Assembly: GCF_014905175.1 (NCBI RefSeq)
Contig: NC_057793.1
Coordinates: 9,114,001-9,178,000, forward strand
Origin: Aphidius gifuensis
Taxonomy: Eukaryota; Arthropoda; Insecta; Hymenoptera; Braconidae
Direction of reading: 5' to 3'
DNA length: 64,000 nucleotides
Under the pieces are notes generated by a model. The model was given only the letters and a program-made list of their open reading frames with translations, searched no databases and was not told where the DNA came from. The position numbers were made by a program, and so were the translations under genes. Shown here in pieces: positions 1 through 11,600 of this stretch. Every line of letters begins with the position of its first letter. Positions within the stretch are counted from its first letter, which is position 1.

Positions 1-377
1 ACGATGATTTAAATGATTTAAATCTGATTTAAAATATTAGTGGTTTAATATATAATTATATTATTATTGACAACACTTTTAGGGACATTTCCAAATATAT
101 TTTCAACAATCAATGTATTTTTTATATTTATTTATATATTTATTTATGCGAATTATATGAAAACTTTTTTTTAAAATGCTTTTTTACCTCGAGATAAATT
201 GACACACTGACATAAGTGTTTGACAATTCATAACTAAAAATATCTACATACATAATTGAAGCGCAATTTGTGATTTAATTGATTTAATTTAAATCAAATT
301 TACTTGTAATTTCACGTGATTTATGCTTGATTCAAAAATATTTTACACCATGATTTCTATTATGATCAGCCCCTCGA
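1..377 (+). repeat. Left arm of a long inverted repeat (at least 377 bp, cut by window edge)
   Basis: The sequence from base 1 to about 377 is repeated in reverse complement at 6677-7053 with only a few mismatches, for example ATGCTTTTTT against ATGATTTTTT. Similarity is still running at base 1, so the arm may be longer. The inner end is GATCAGCCCCTCG at 364-376. Confidence 0.93.
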
Positions 378-3300
378 CAAATAATGTCAAATTTCAGTTT
401 TAACATTCGAAACAATTTCAAGTTCAACATTTAAAAAAGTAAAGACCCATTTTAACATTTTTTTTACTGGGTAATTATTTATAATTAAAGAAAAATTATC
501 TATATAGAATTAAATGATAATATTTTAATATTTAAAAATATTGATTTCAATATTAAAAAAATATTATAATATTTATCTTGTAAAATATTAAATTTGACTC
601 GAAAATAAATCAAAGATTATTTTTAATCTTGGATAAATAATATTATTAAAAAAATATAGATATATTCAAGTTGATGAAGTCAATAATGTATAGCAAGCCA
701 TCAAATTGTGTAATGAAAAAAAAAATTGATGAACAATATATATATAAAAATAAAAAAGTATAATAGTAGTGACAATAAGTTGATTACATTTATATATATA
801 TATAATAATCATTGGTTTATCTTAATACATACCCAAGTGGATATATATGATGGTGTAAATATCCACGAGAATATCAGGCAATACTGAGATATCACAGATT
901 AAATATAGACGATATTGAGACACCTTATGTATGCCATGTATGATCAAGCAGTTAAGATTGTAGGTACTCAAGGTTCGTTATACTTTAGTGTACACTCACA
1001 AACGATTACATGCGAATATTTATATATTCTGTATATTTGAAAAAAAAAAAATATATAAAAATATTCTTGTTCAATGTATATTACGGGGTTGTTATAGAGG
1101 GCGGAGTTTGCTGATGAGTTAGCAACGTATTGACTTTATAATAATCACGTTAGTTGGTGGGCATACTGAATGTATCATGGTGTATCATGGTATTACGTGA
1201 GTGATCGTTCAAATTCATCTACCGGGTGAAAGAACTATATCTTTACTTAATGTGAATTACAGTAAAAATTATTTTTTCAAAAAAAATTATAAAATTATAC
1301 ATCTATGGAATATTTTTTATTTTTTTTTTAATTTATCAAAACAATTTTAAATATACATAGATTAATTTTTCTAAAAAATAAGTATAACAGTTAGAAAGAA
1401 GAAAAAATTTTTAAATTTAATAATATATTTTTCAAATGTTAAAATATGTTTATATTTTTTTTTGTAATTAAACATTTTATAAGCGATTTTTAATCCAAAA
1501 TTTAAATAAAAATTTAACACGTATACTTAATTTTCTATAAATTTATATTTCAGTTGTATTTTTTTTTTTTTTAGAAGTCAATGTAATTTTTATCACCTGT
1601 CTAGTATTTTTGTTATTATTAAAAATTTGGAGTGATTATAGTTCTAATGACGTATCCAAAAAAACACGAAAATAAATTTTTTTTTATAAACATAATAAAG
1701 GATAAGAAAAAAAAAAAAAAATATACATATTTTTTATTAGCAAAAAATAATCTGGATTATCAACATATATATACACATATATAAGGTGAATTCGTTAAGC
1801 CAGAAACACCTGTTTTTATCCCACCCGATAAATTGTGCATGAGTGCACGTTTTGGATACAACACGGTTGGCAGAATTTTTGACCTTCAGTCTCACCTCAA
1901 TTTGCCTACACCAAGCCAGTATTTCCGATGAGTAAAAAACCACTCTCTTATGGAGTATAGGGTAACCTGTGTATATATACAATATCTGAAATTATGATCT
2001 TAAAAATAATGCTTTGGCACACGAGTGATTTCCACCGACTCATAAAACCGATTAATCGACAGAAACGTTTTGTTTTATAAATTAACTTATACTGATTTTT
2101 TTTAAAAAATAAAAAAGTAATTTTATATTTCAGTTAGACTTTAAAAATTATAATGATTTATTTTTATGTTGTAAAAAAAAATATTTGGCAATGGTACAAT
2201 TTTTTTTTTTTATAAAATGAATCAAAATTCAATTTGATTCGAAAAGACAATCAAGATTTGAGATATCGTCTTTTTCTTGAAGATATTATTTTTAACATAT
2301 GGTTTTTTTTTTTTTTTTTGACTAAATTATTGTTTATATAAATTTGTCGATTATAAAATTATTTTTTTCATTTTTATCATTTGTTTTTATATTTTTTGAG
2401 TAATAGCTTGATAAAATTTATTTTTCTTATCAATTTTTTTGGTTAAATAATAGGATAATAAATTTTTTTAAATGTAGATATATAAATTAATAAAAAGAGA
2501 CATATGTATATTTAGTTTATCATTTGTTTCGACACATTTTAGTGTATATATATTTATATATTTCTATTTTTTGGGTATATAGATTTCAGGGTACAGTAAT
2601 CGTCTTGGCACCAAATGTTACCGTGTTTTACAGTCAGCAATAATAGTTGTAATGTATGTAGCCAATAATTCAAAACTCCACCCTTTCATTCTACTTTGTC
2701 AGAGTCAAACTTTATCCCCCTTTTTTTCAAGTGAGAATCATAGACTATCACCATGCTCTGTGTCTATAAAATCAGGGTTACTTTTTTTATGTCACATACT
2801 GCTTTTTTTTTTTTCTTCAAATAACACATTAACTGTAAAAAAAAAAAACTCCACAAAATTCCATTATATTCACTTTATAAAAATATAAAAATAATTCAAT
2901 ATTTATAATTTTTCAAAAATAATTTTTACCATTTTAAATTGATAACAAATTAACAGTAGAAAAATACGTAGGTGAGGCGAAGCGTCCCACCTACGTAAAA
3001 AAATGTTGAACCAATTTTTTATCAAAGCTTAAACGCAATTTTCTTTTCATTTTATTATATTTATTTATTTTTCAATAACAAATAATGTTTAATAATTTTG
3101 GATAAATGTTAGAAAAATTAAATTATACAATTCATTTTCATTAACTTATATTTTTTACTAACACGCGATAAACCGTTGAACAAAAAAAAATATGCTTAAC
3201 AATAAAACGAGGTTATGAAAAGTTTGGAAATCACTGGTCTACATATACATTTATATAAACATATAAAAAATAATAATAATAATAATAAAATTTTTATTAT

Positions 3301-4411
3301 TCGATTGCTTTTGATGTATCCACTTACTTTCGTCTGATTATTGATGGCCATAAGACTCATAAATAACAATAATAATTATGTATACACATATATAAATTTA
3401 CCTTTCAATATAAATTTAAAATTCGCATAAATAAATTTTCGAAAGTTTAATTAAAATCAAATTATAAAGACACAATTTAAAAATAAAAAATTACCTTAAT
3501 GTGATTAAATTATTACAAATATATATAACAAAAAAAAAAAAAAAAATAAAACATGTATGTATATAAATTTTATATGTATTCAATGATCACAGTGGGAAGC
3601 CTATTGTGTATGAGAAGCACATTTTAAAAGCAAAGAAGCCTTCATGGATATAGCTTGGAGTGATTGTAGGACAGTTGAAGATTTAACCACAAAAATTATT
3701 ACGCAATATTTAACTTACATGTTATGAATTGCAATTTAAATGGACCTACAACTGTGTGGTTACCGAAAATAAAAATATTTTAATATATTTTAAAAAATTT
3801 TATATTTATTTTAATCAATGATTCGCAAGTTTAATTTAATCATGTAATTTTTGAATTTATTAATTTAATATTTTCCTTTTTTTTACAAAAAATATTATTA
3901 TAAATAATATGAATAGATTTGAAATAAATAAAATTTATTTAATAAATGTTTATTGCATTTATGGAGAATGAAGAAATAAAATTTATAAACAATCAAGAAT
4001 GAGTGGAAAAAAATAAGAAAAGAAAGATAGAGAAAAAAAAAATGAGCTGGTATATATGGATTTGCCCGGGTCATATAATATTGCCATTTCCAAAAATGTC
4101 ATGAAAAATATAGTATAGGGTGTTATATACGCGTGGGTGGCCAACAGTAGTGTGATTTCATATATGATGGCAACACTCGCCTGAGGCTCACACAGCCAAC
4201 TCCATATACTTAATCATACTGCCCATTGCCCTTCCTATAAAATATATGTTTATTTTTATTTTTTTTTTTTTTTCATCATTCCTTATTCACTGAAACTTGC
4301 AGATACTGCAAGAATCACAAAAAAGAAAAAATAATTTCAATATATACATACATATGACTAAATAAATAAATAAAAAAAAAACAGAATATTGACGATGAGA
4401 ATATGGATCAC
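378..4411. other. AT-rich interior of the inverted-repeat unit, left part
   Basis: Mostly A/T runs and TA microsatellites. It holds one copy of the 33-bp TACGTAGGTG hairpin (2965-2997) and GC-richer patches near 1085-1240, 1790-1970 and 4060-4240. I see no convincing coding exon; the 78- and 81-codon ORFs here are dominated by low-complexity sequence. Confidence 0.5.
2965..2997. repeat. 33-bp hairpin repeat, copy 1
   Basis: TACGTAGGTG and CACCTACGTA form 10-bp arms around a 13-nt core GAGGCGAAGCGTCC minus one base at the junction. The same hairpin recurs at 38927-38959 and 39553-39585 with one core change (ACGC for GGC side). Confidence 0.85.
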
Positions 4412-4458
4412 CGAGGGGCTATCAAAGTTGATGGTGTCACTCTCGTGTGTATAGTATT

Positions 4459-4494
4459 TATATAAGAGACGCATGTAGTTTTTGTATATTCATT
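4459..4494 (+). promoter_or_regulatory. Candidate TATA/Inr core promoter
   Basis: TATATAA at 4459-4465 is followed by TCATTG with its A at 4492, 33 nt downstream, a fitting spacing for an arthropod core promoter. A second Inr-like TCAGT sits at 4502-4506. It drives, at least on paper, the ORF at 4647-4868. Confidence 0.4.
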
Positions 4495-4646
4495 GTCATA
4501 GTCAGTTGTAGTAAATGTACAGTCACTAAAATTTATCAACTACAATTTTTCAAGTCAATTTTTAAAGTCATACAGTAGACGTATGTAATTAGTTTTGCAT
4601 ATATCGAAAATAAAACAAGAAAAAAGTCGTGAGTACTCAAGTTCAT

Positions 4647-4868
4647 ATGCACAAATTAAATGGCAGTACTAAAAATATTAGAGTACAGTGTAATTGGTAT
4701 ACATTAGAATATAACTCAAATAATTTCATCAAGCATCCAATGAGTTTTCATGGTGATATAGATATAAAACAATATCGCAAAACACTGTCAGCTCTAGTTA
4801 TGACTGATAATGGCAAACTTAAAGTATCAAATTCAATTTACTTTGATGTTAAAAAATATTTCATTTAA
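4647..4868 (+). CDS. Candidate small gene, 73 aa, no recognised family
   Basis: The ORF starts at ATG 4647 (the open frame extends back to a TAA at 4611) and ends with TAA at 4866-4868. It has balanced composition rather than low complexity: it starts MHKLNGSTKNIRVQCNWY and contains SFHGDIDIKQYRKTLSALV and NGKLKVSNSIYFDV. No signal peptide or membrane helix. A TATA/Inr pair lies about 155 bp upstream and AATAAA about 90 bp downstream (4959-4964), so it could be a compact intronless unit. A strong donor-like GTGAGT at 4629 just before it hints at an alternative model in which 4492-4628 is a 5' exon. The unit sits between 12-bp inverted motifs inside the long inverted repeat, so it may belong to a mobile element. 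It could also be chance. Confidence 0.35.
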   Translation: MHKLNGSTKNIRVQCNWYTLEYNSNNFIKHPMSFHGDIDIKQYRKTLSALVMTDNGKLKVSNSIYFDVKKYFI

Positions 4869-4958
4869 ATAACTTTAATAATTTAAAAATAATTTAACAA
4901 TAATTCTTTTTTATTTAATAATTTTTTCAATTTAATTTCAATTGTATTGTTGTTGATA

Positions 4959-4964
4959 AATAAA
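4959..4964 (+). terminator. AATAAA poly(A)-signal candidate after the 73-aa ORF
   Basis: AATAAA in GATAAATAAATACAAC, about 90 bp past the stop codon. Such hexamers are common in this AT-rich DNA, so alone it means little. Confidence 0.3.
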
Positions 4965-5117
4965 TACAACAATTAGAAAAATTACACATGATATTGTTTT
5001 ATATAAATTTGTTTTATTATTAAGACAAAAACGAGACTAAGAAGTTAATGACTAGTATAATCATTTGTAGTTGTGTAGTTGCATTTTTTTTTGTTTCTCG
5101 CCTTGGATAGCCCCTCG

Positions 5118-6676
5118 TAAATTACATCAATGATATACACAAAAAACAAGTACCAAAAAAAATATTATGAATAAATAAAGCTAGCTTTCGAAAAAATAAA
5201 AATCCATAAAAATATAATTGTATCAATAATACTAATAACAACAATAAATAAAATGAGTTTTATAAAATATAAATATATAATTCGAAAAAAAATAAATAGC
5301 ATCAGTTGCATATGTACCTGCTTATATACCTGATTATAATTGTTACATAGAAATAAACGCGTGTTGGAATTTACAATACACAATTGCAGCACACCAGTAA
5401 CATTTATTCAGCATTGATGTACGTGATCTCGAAAAAATAAAAAAAAATAAAATTCTCAGTTCGTCCAGCCGCATAAAAAGGTTGGCAGAAAAATTTACAA
5501 GATGTATATATATGTGTGTGTTATCAGCTCGTCCAGCAAACAAAATATATGTATACTTAAAATCGGGTATAACGTATGCCCTATTCGCGCACAATTCAAC
5601 AACTTTAGATCCTTTGGGGACTTGGTTTTTTTTTTTTTTTATTTTCGTCCACTCACTGTGTCCCTTATTTATATACTAAATAAACATCCTTTGGGTTAAG
5701 AAAAAGACACATGGTTTTATATGTAGCAAATAAGGCACTTCGATACAAACGCATATACCACTGTATAAAAATTCAATAATGTGAAAATAAATTTGATTAT
5801 TATAAATAAAAATTTTATCAGTATTAAAAATTTCAATAAAAAAAGAAATTAATATATGAATAAATAAAATATATACTAGATGGGGTTTAGAATTAAATTG
5901 TATTTAAAAATATTCTATTTTCAAGGAACTTTCTCGTTGATAAAACTATAAATAAAGATGAATTTTTTTTTGTTTCATTATAAAGTATAAATTATTCTTG
6001 TGTGTAAATAGGTACACATATGAATGTTCAACGATGTATGGTATTACTTGTATATATAAAAAACTATGTGGTTATAAATTCCAAAGAGTCAAAGCAATGT
6101 TTGACATGGAAATGTGAAAATGATACATTAAACATACTGCGAATAAATATACGCAAGTACTCAATATGCTCTTTTTTTTTTCTCTCATCCGGACAGTAAG
6201 AGTTTATATTCAAGACCCAAGTTTTTATTTAAAAATATATATATATGACTGTTATATCTTATAGCCGTACATATACGAACTCATAGTATTCAGCTCTTGA
6301 TCGATTTTCAGCCCCTATTGTTCAAGCAATGTTTATTTAAGCAAACGAAAAAAAAAAAAAAAAAACCGATGGCTAGTATCCACTAAGAATTTTCATCTCT
6401 TTTTATTCTTTTTTATTATCCTTCTTTTAACATTTTCTCTTGATCTCCAGTGTCCATTTTCTTGGATTACTAACGTTAGTCTAAAAATACTAAAATGGAT
6501 CGATACTGTTCCCCCTATTACATATTCCACAAGTCCACGTTACAAAGCAAATAAATATACATTAATGTATCTATACAATGAAATAGTCACAACCATCTAT
6601 AATATAAATAAATATTTATTTTAATCATCTACAATTTATATTTATAATAATTTTAATAAATTAATTAATTTAATAT
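5118..6676. other. AT-rich interior of the inverted-repeat unit, right part
   Basis: A/T-rich DNA with a mixed-composition patch at 5460-5640. ORFs here overlap one another on both strands and end in T runs. No feature recognised. Confidence 0.5.
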
Positions 6677-7053
6677 TCGAGGAGCTGATCATAATAGAAA
6701 TCATGGTGTTAAATATTTTTGAATCAAGCATAAATCACGTGAAATTACAAGTAAATTTGATTTAAATTAAATCAATTAAATCACAAATTGCGCTTCAATT
6801 ATGTATGTAGATATTTTTAGTTATGTATTGTCAAACACTTATGTCAGTGTGTCAATTTATCTCGAGGTAAAAAATCATTTTAAAAAAAAGTTTTCATATA
6901 ATTCGCATAAATAAATATATAAATAAATATAAAAAATACATTGATTGTTGAAAATATATTTGGAAATGTCCCTAAAAGTGTTGTCAATAATAATATAATT
7001 ATATATTAAACCACTAATATTTTAAATCAGATTTAAATCATTTAAATCATCGT
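6677..7053 (-). repeat. Right arm of the long inverted repeat
   Basis: Reverse complement of 1-377. The inner end reads CGAGGAGCTGATC at 6678-6690 and the outer end AAATCATCGT matches the window's first ten bases. About 6.3 kb separates the arms. Confidence 0.93.
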
Positions 7054-8426
7054 CAATTTTATTTAAAATTAAATCATTATGTCACCAAAATTCATTATGA
7101 ATATTATTGTAAAAATAATTTTATTAACCATCAATCAAACAGCTAATTACTATTTGTTTTTTTGTTTATATTTTTCGTCATTAATTTATGATGAAATTAT
7201 ATTTGTATTAAAATCACGTGGTCATTTATTAAAACGATATATTTTTTTATAAATCATTAAACTAATATAATTGATGATTATTTTATATATAGATTTTAAT
7301 TAGATAAAAATATTATGATAAAATAATGTGGTGGTGATTGAATAAAACATTAATACTAATTAATATTTATTTGAATTAAAATGCTACTTGCAAAAATATT
7401 GTGACTTGATTTAACAACTGTTTAAAGAAAAAAAAAAAAAAAGTCAACGTTGTCACACGCTCATGTACCAAGGCTACGGGAACCCGAGGCTAGGATTAAT
7501 TCTAGTTCACTCGATCTCGTACCTGGCTATGCCCATTCTAGCATCAAGTGAGTCATAATGAAGTAAAAAATATTTATATACATACTTGAGTCGTTGATCT
7601 GCGAGCATCACAGTCCAAACAATATACATGCATATTGCATAAATTTTTATACATCAAAATGTGAAACACCCGGTATATGTATATTTTTTCTTGATGCCCT
7701 TGACTCAATTTCACAGCATGAGTTAAATTTATTTTATTTTTTTATTTTTTTATATCATCATTTTGACTCTTATTTATTTAATTTATTATATTTTTCTTTT
7801 TCTCATCATTATTTTTTTTGCTTTTGCTGTCATCATAATCTTGCCTTATGTTTTTTTTTTTTTTTGTCTTTTGATTTAAAAGTTTCAAGTATTATGATAA
7901 ATTTAAATTTACCAGAACCAGTCAATTGCATTTTATATTTTATAAATGTGCAATGAATATATATTTTAACCTATGTAATGAATAAAAAGGAAAAAAAATT
8001 TTACAACCAATAGTTATACATGCTTCAATTTTGAGGGTCAATATTGAATGAAGAGCCTTCGATGTTATATTGTCGAATAAATGCCATCACGTTTATTGCA
8101 TTATTTAAAGAGCTCCACTTGACGAACGAAAAAATAAAAAGAAAAAAAAAAAAAAAAGTCTTAGCCCAAAGGAACCCCCACAGTAAAATAGTATATATTT
8201 TTTTTTTTTTATTCTTTATACAGAACTTGCCACAGTGGTTTTCTTTTTGCTGGAAAATCTGGAGGGGTAACTCAAATACACAAGGCGAGAAAGCATTTTA
8301 AGGGTGAAATAGCTTTTGAAGGGTCAAAAAAAAAATTTAAAAACAAGCACGTGTGTTTTATTCAATAGTCTTTTGTATTAATGAAAAAGAAAAAAAATTA
8401 AATATGATATATATAAAATTAATTAC
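7054..8426. other. Presumed intron of the minus-strand gene downstream of the 240-nt exon
   Basis: Contains a GC-richer patch at 7440-7560 (CGGGAACCCG hairpin) and otherwise poly-A/T. No following exon recognised; the 120-codon plus-strand ORF at 7594-7956 is mostly Phe/Leu from T runs. Confidence 0.4.
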
Positions 8427-8666
8427 CTGGTGATGTACTGTGTTGTTCATGTGAATTTATTGTACCACGTTCATCAGGACTTGACTTTGATATTGGTATT
8501 GTTGATAAAAAATTTTGTTGTACATTTGTTGATGCTGTAAATGGACCAGTAACTGGTGTTATTGTTGATGTTGTTATTGTTGCAGATACATTTAATGATG
8601 GTGATGATCTTTTATATATTTGATCATTTCGCCACGTTGTTTCACCATCATCTCTCCATCCTTTAT
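8427..8666 (-). CDS. 240-nt coding exon, Ser/Thr-rich, last exon of the minus-strand gene visible in the window
   Basis: TTTTGCAG acceptor (8668-8667) and GTAATT donor (8426-8425) enclose 240 nt that read DKGWRDDGETTWRNDQ, then a long Ser/Thr-rich stretch, ending HEQHSTSPG. A/T-ending codons and phase 1/1 agree with the upstream exons. The donor shows that transcription continues toward base 1; no following exon was recognised in 1-8426. Confidence 0.88.
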
Positions 8667-11600
8667 CTGCAAAAAAAATATTTTAGTTATTCATTTAATT
8701 AATGAAAATATATATAAAATAAATTGACAATCAACTGGACAAATATTGAGGGAATAATTCGATAGACATACTGAGGGTTTGATTTATTTTTCAAGTTTGA
8801 TTATATCAAAGTTATTGGATAAAATCAAACGAATGAAAAAAAAAAAAAATGACATTTGTATTTTTATATACAAAATAGTTAATTTAGAAGCAAAAGAAAA
8901 AAATTATAATTTATATTATTGGTATGCATAAAACGTAGTTAATGTAAAAAAAAAAAAAAAATGAAAAAAAAGTTTTTCCCTCGAGAAAACGGTGCATAAT
9001 TAGCAAAAGACCCAATCTTGTTTTCCATATATATACATATGAGCGTATATATTAACACAAAAAAAAAAATGTGGGGTACATTCATGCATATATATATATT
9101 TATATAATTTGGGATTCGCTGGAGATGTATATGGCATGCAATCCCTGGTATTTCCCTCGTTTCCCTCAATTTCTAGGGACAATGACCTCCGCCCCACGTC
9201 AGATATTGTTCCAGGCAACAGTGTCTAATTACATGGGGAGGCGGCACGATAGATGAATGGTCTAACTTGATGAATCTTATTCTCTTTTTTTTTTTTTTTT
9301 CAACATTGTGGAATGTAAGTTCTTATATTTGCAATTATCAAATAAATTAATTATAAAAGAAATATTAATATAATATAAATTAAAATATTTATTTTTATCG
9401 TTTTTTTTTTTCTTTTATTCATGGCGATGTAATTAATTATTATTATTACATGGATCAATATCCTGTGAAAAATATCTGGGTAGAAAAAAATTTGGCAACA
9501 ACAAAACAAGACAAATTTATCAAATTATATTTGATTGTTAATATATAATAATAAATTGAATAAATAAATAAAATAAATAAACATTTTATGCAATATTTAA
9601 AATATAAAATATTAATAAAATTAAATTTGAAATAATAATAACAGCGAGTCATTACAATACACGATGACTAATTAATTAATTTTTAAATAAATTAATTTTC
9701 AATTTATCCAAGATGCGTATGATAATAGTAAATTTGAAAAAAAATAAATAAATTTTTAAATGGAATATTTATTTATTTATCGTGCTGATTATACTCTTGT
9801 CATAATTATTTTTCGACAAATTTTAAATAGTCATAATCATCATTATGTTTATGTGTTACTATGCTTGTATTATTTTTATAATTATTAATTTTAATTTTCA
9901 ATACTTCGCATGTTCTTTATACCAAACACACTCTACATAATGTTTACGATTTTTTTTTTTCGGTAAATTATCAACCAGGATATTTTATTTCAAAGTCATT
10001 TGACTGGGAAATTTGTATTTAGAATATTTCGAGCATGATTATTCATAATTACCAGATACCCAAATTAACCCTGAATAATATTACCAAGAATTAAACACAA
10101 TTATATATAAAAAATAAAATAAATCTCTATACATTATAATTTAAATAACAGATAATTGATAGCTCTATAAATTTGAATGCTCTGATGAATGATTATAAAC
10201 TTCATTTATGAATAAGAATAAAAATAATAATTATAATAACAAATTGAAATTTCAAGATGAATCGACACTGGTCAAGCAATATCAAGGATATTTAATCATG
10301 ATATCATTATGATTATAAAAATTTCATATCAATAATTAAAATTTAATTCACGATTAATATATAAAAATCATTAATAAAATGATTCTGTGTTGTGAATGAT
10401 ATCAAGTTGGTTTAAGATTATTTCTTTTATTTATTTATTTTTTGTCCAACATGTCAGCACCATAGTTCTTTCAAGTCTCGTATATGTTGGGGTGTTTTAG
10501 CGACACTAGTACGTGGGAGAGAGAGATAAAGGAATTATACAATAAACGAAAAAAAAAGCAGGGGGAAAAAAAATAAATGGAGAAACGAAATAGAGAAACA
10601 GGAACAGGGGTGGAAACTAATGCTCAGTACGCTGAGAGGGGAATCACGAGAATTGAGAAGAGAAAAATAGAAAAAAAAAAGGAAAAAGAAAAGACCGTAG
10701 CGCTAACTAAGGGCGTCGGCTAATCAATATTATCGACGGAATGGCCACCAACTGGTTTTTGCGTCGTTCCCGTTATATTTCTTCACAATATCTTGAAAAA
10801 ATATTACAAATAATTTTATTCTGCACGAGTTTTGTATAACAATGAAAAATCTAAGAAACATTAATTATCTCAATTTATAATTAAACTATAAATTTCAATT
10901 TTTATCATAACATTTTTTTTTTTTTTTTTAATTAATTTTTGAAATAACAATAATAATATTATTTTTTTTTCATTTGAATTATTTGGAGCTTCATAGTTTT
11001 TTATAATCTACCTTGAAAAAAAAATTTCATTTTTTGTTAAATTAACTATTGTTGTTAATTTTTTAGAAAAGCACAATTTAGAATTTTTTTTTTTTTTCTT
11101 ACGTTGAGATACACCCCTTTCTATGAAGGACAAAAATAGCTGTGAAAATAAATCATATGATAAATAATTGAGTACTATCACTATATAATCAAAGTTGAAA
11201 AAAATATTATCTCATACAATTTATCAGGAAGAATCTCATAAACGACAATTACCAACTCAGCGAGGAGATTTTTTTACTGCTTATATAGATAATGAAAATA
11301 AAAAAAAAAAATTCCTTCATCGTATAATAATTTCTACCGTTTAAAATTTATTATTTTTTATAGAATTTTATTTTTTTTTTTTTACTTTTATACATCTATG
11401 TATAAAATAGTTTGTCATTTGTGATTATACAGTTAATTTGCAATAAAAAAAAAAGTTAAAAATAAAAAAAATATTTAAAAATACATTTTAGAAATTTAGG
11501 AAAATTTGCAAGGTAGTTATAAAATAGCACAGTCATATTTATTTATTTTTTTTTAGATATATATATCATGATGATAAAGTAAAATTATGAAAGCTTTCCC

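Larger units (their letters stand above)
4412..5117. repeat. 12-bp inverted motif CGAGGGGCTATC / GATAGCCCCTCG bounding a 706-bp unit
   Basis: CGAGGGGCTATC at 4412-4423 and its exact reverse complement at 5106-5117. Between them lie the TATA/Inr, the 73-codon ORF and the AATAAA. A near match, CGAGGGGCTGATC, forms the inner ends of the long arms. Confidence 0.6.

Noticed and set aside
1..7053. A polydnavirus (bracovirus) proviral segment
   Set aside because: Bracovirus circles are bounded by direct repeat junctions, whereas these arms are inverted, and no known virulence-gene text was seen.
7594..7956. 120-codon plus-strand ORF
   Set aside because: Mostly Phe, Leu, Ser and His from T-rich runs, no splice signals and no domain-like text.
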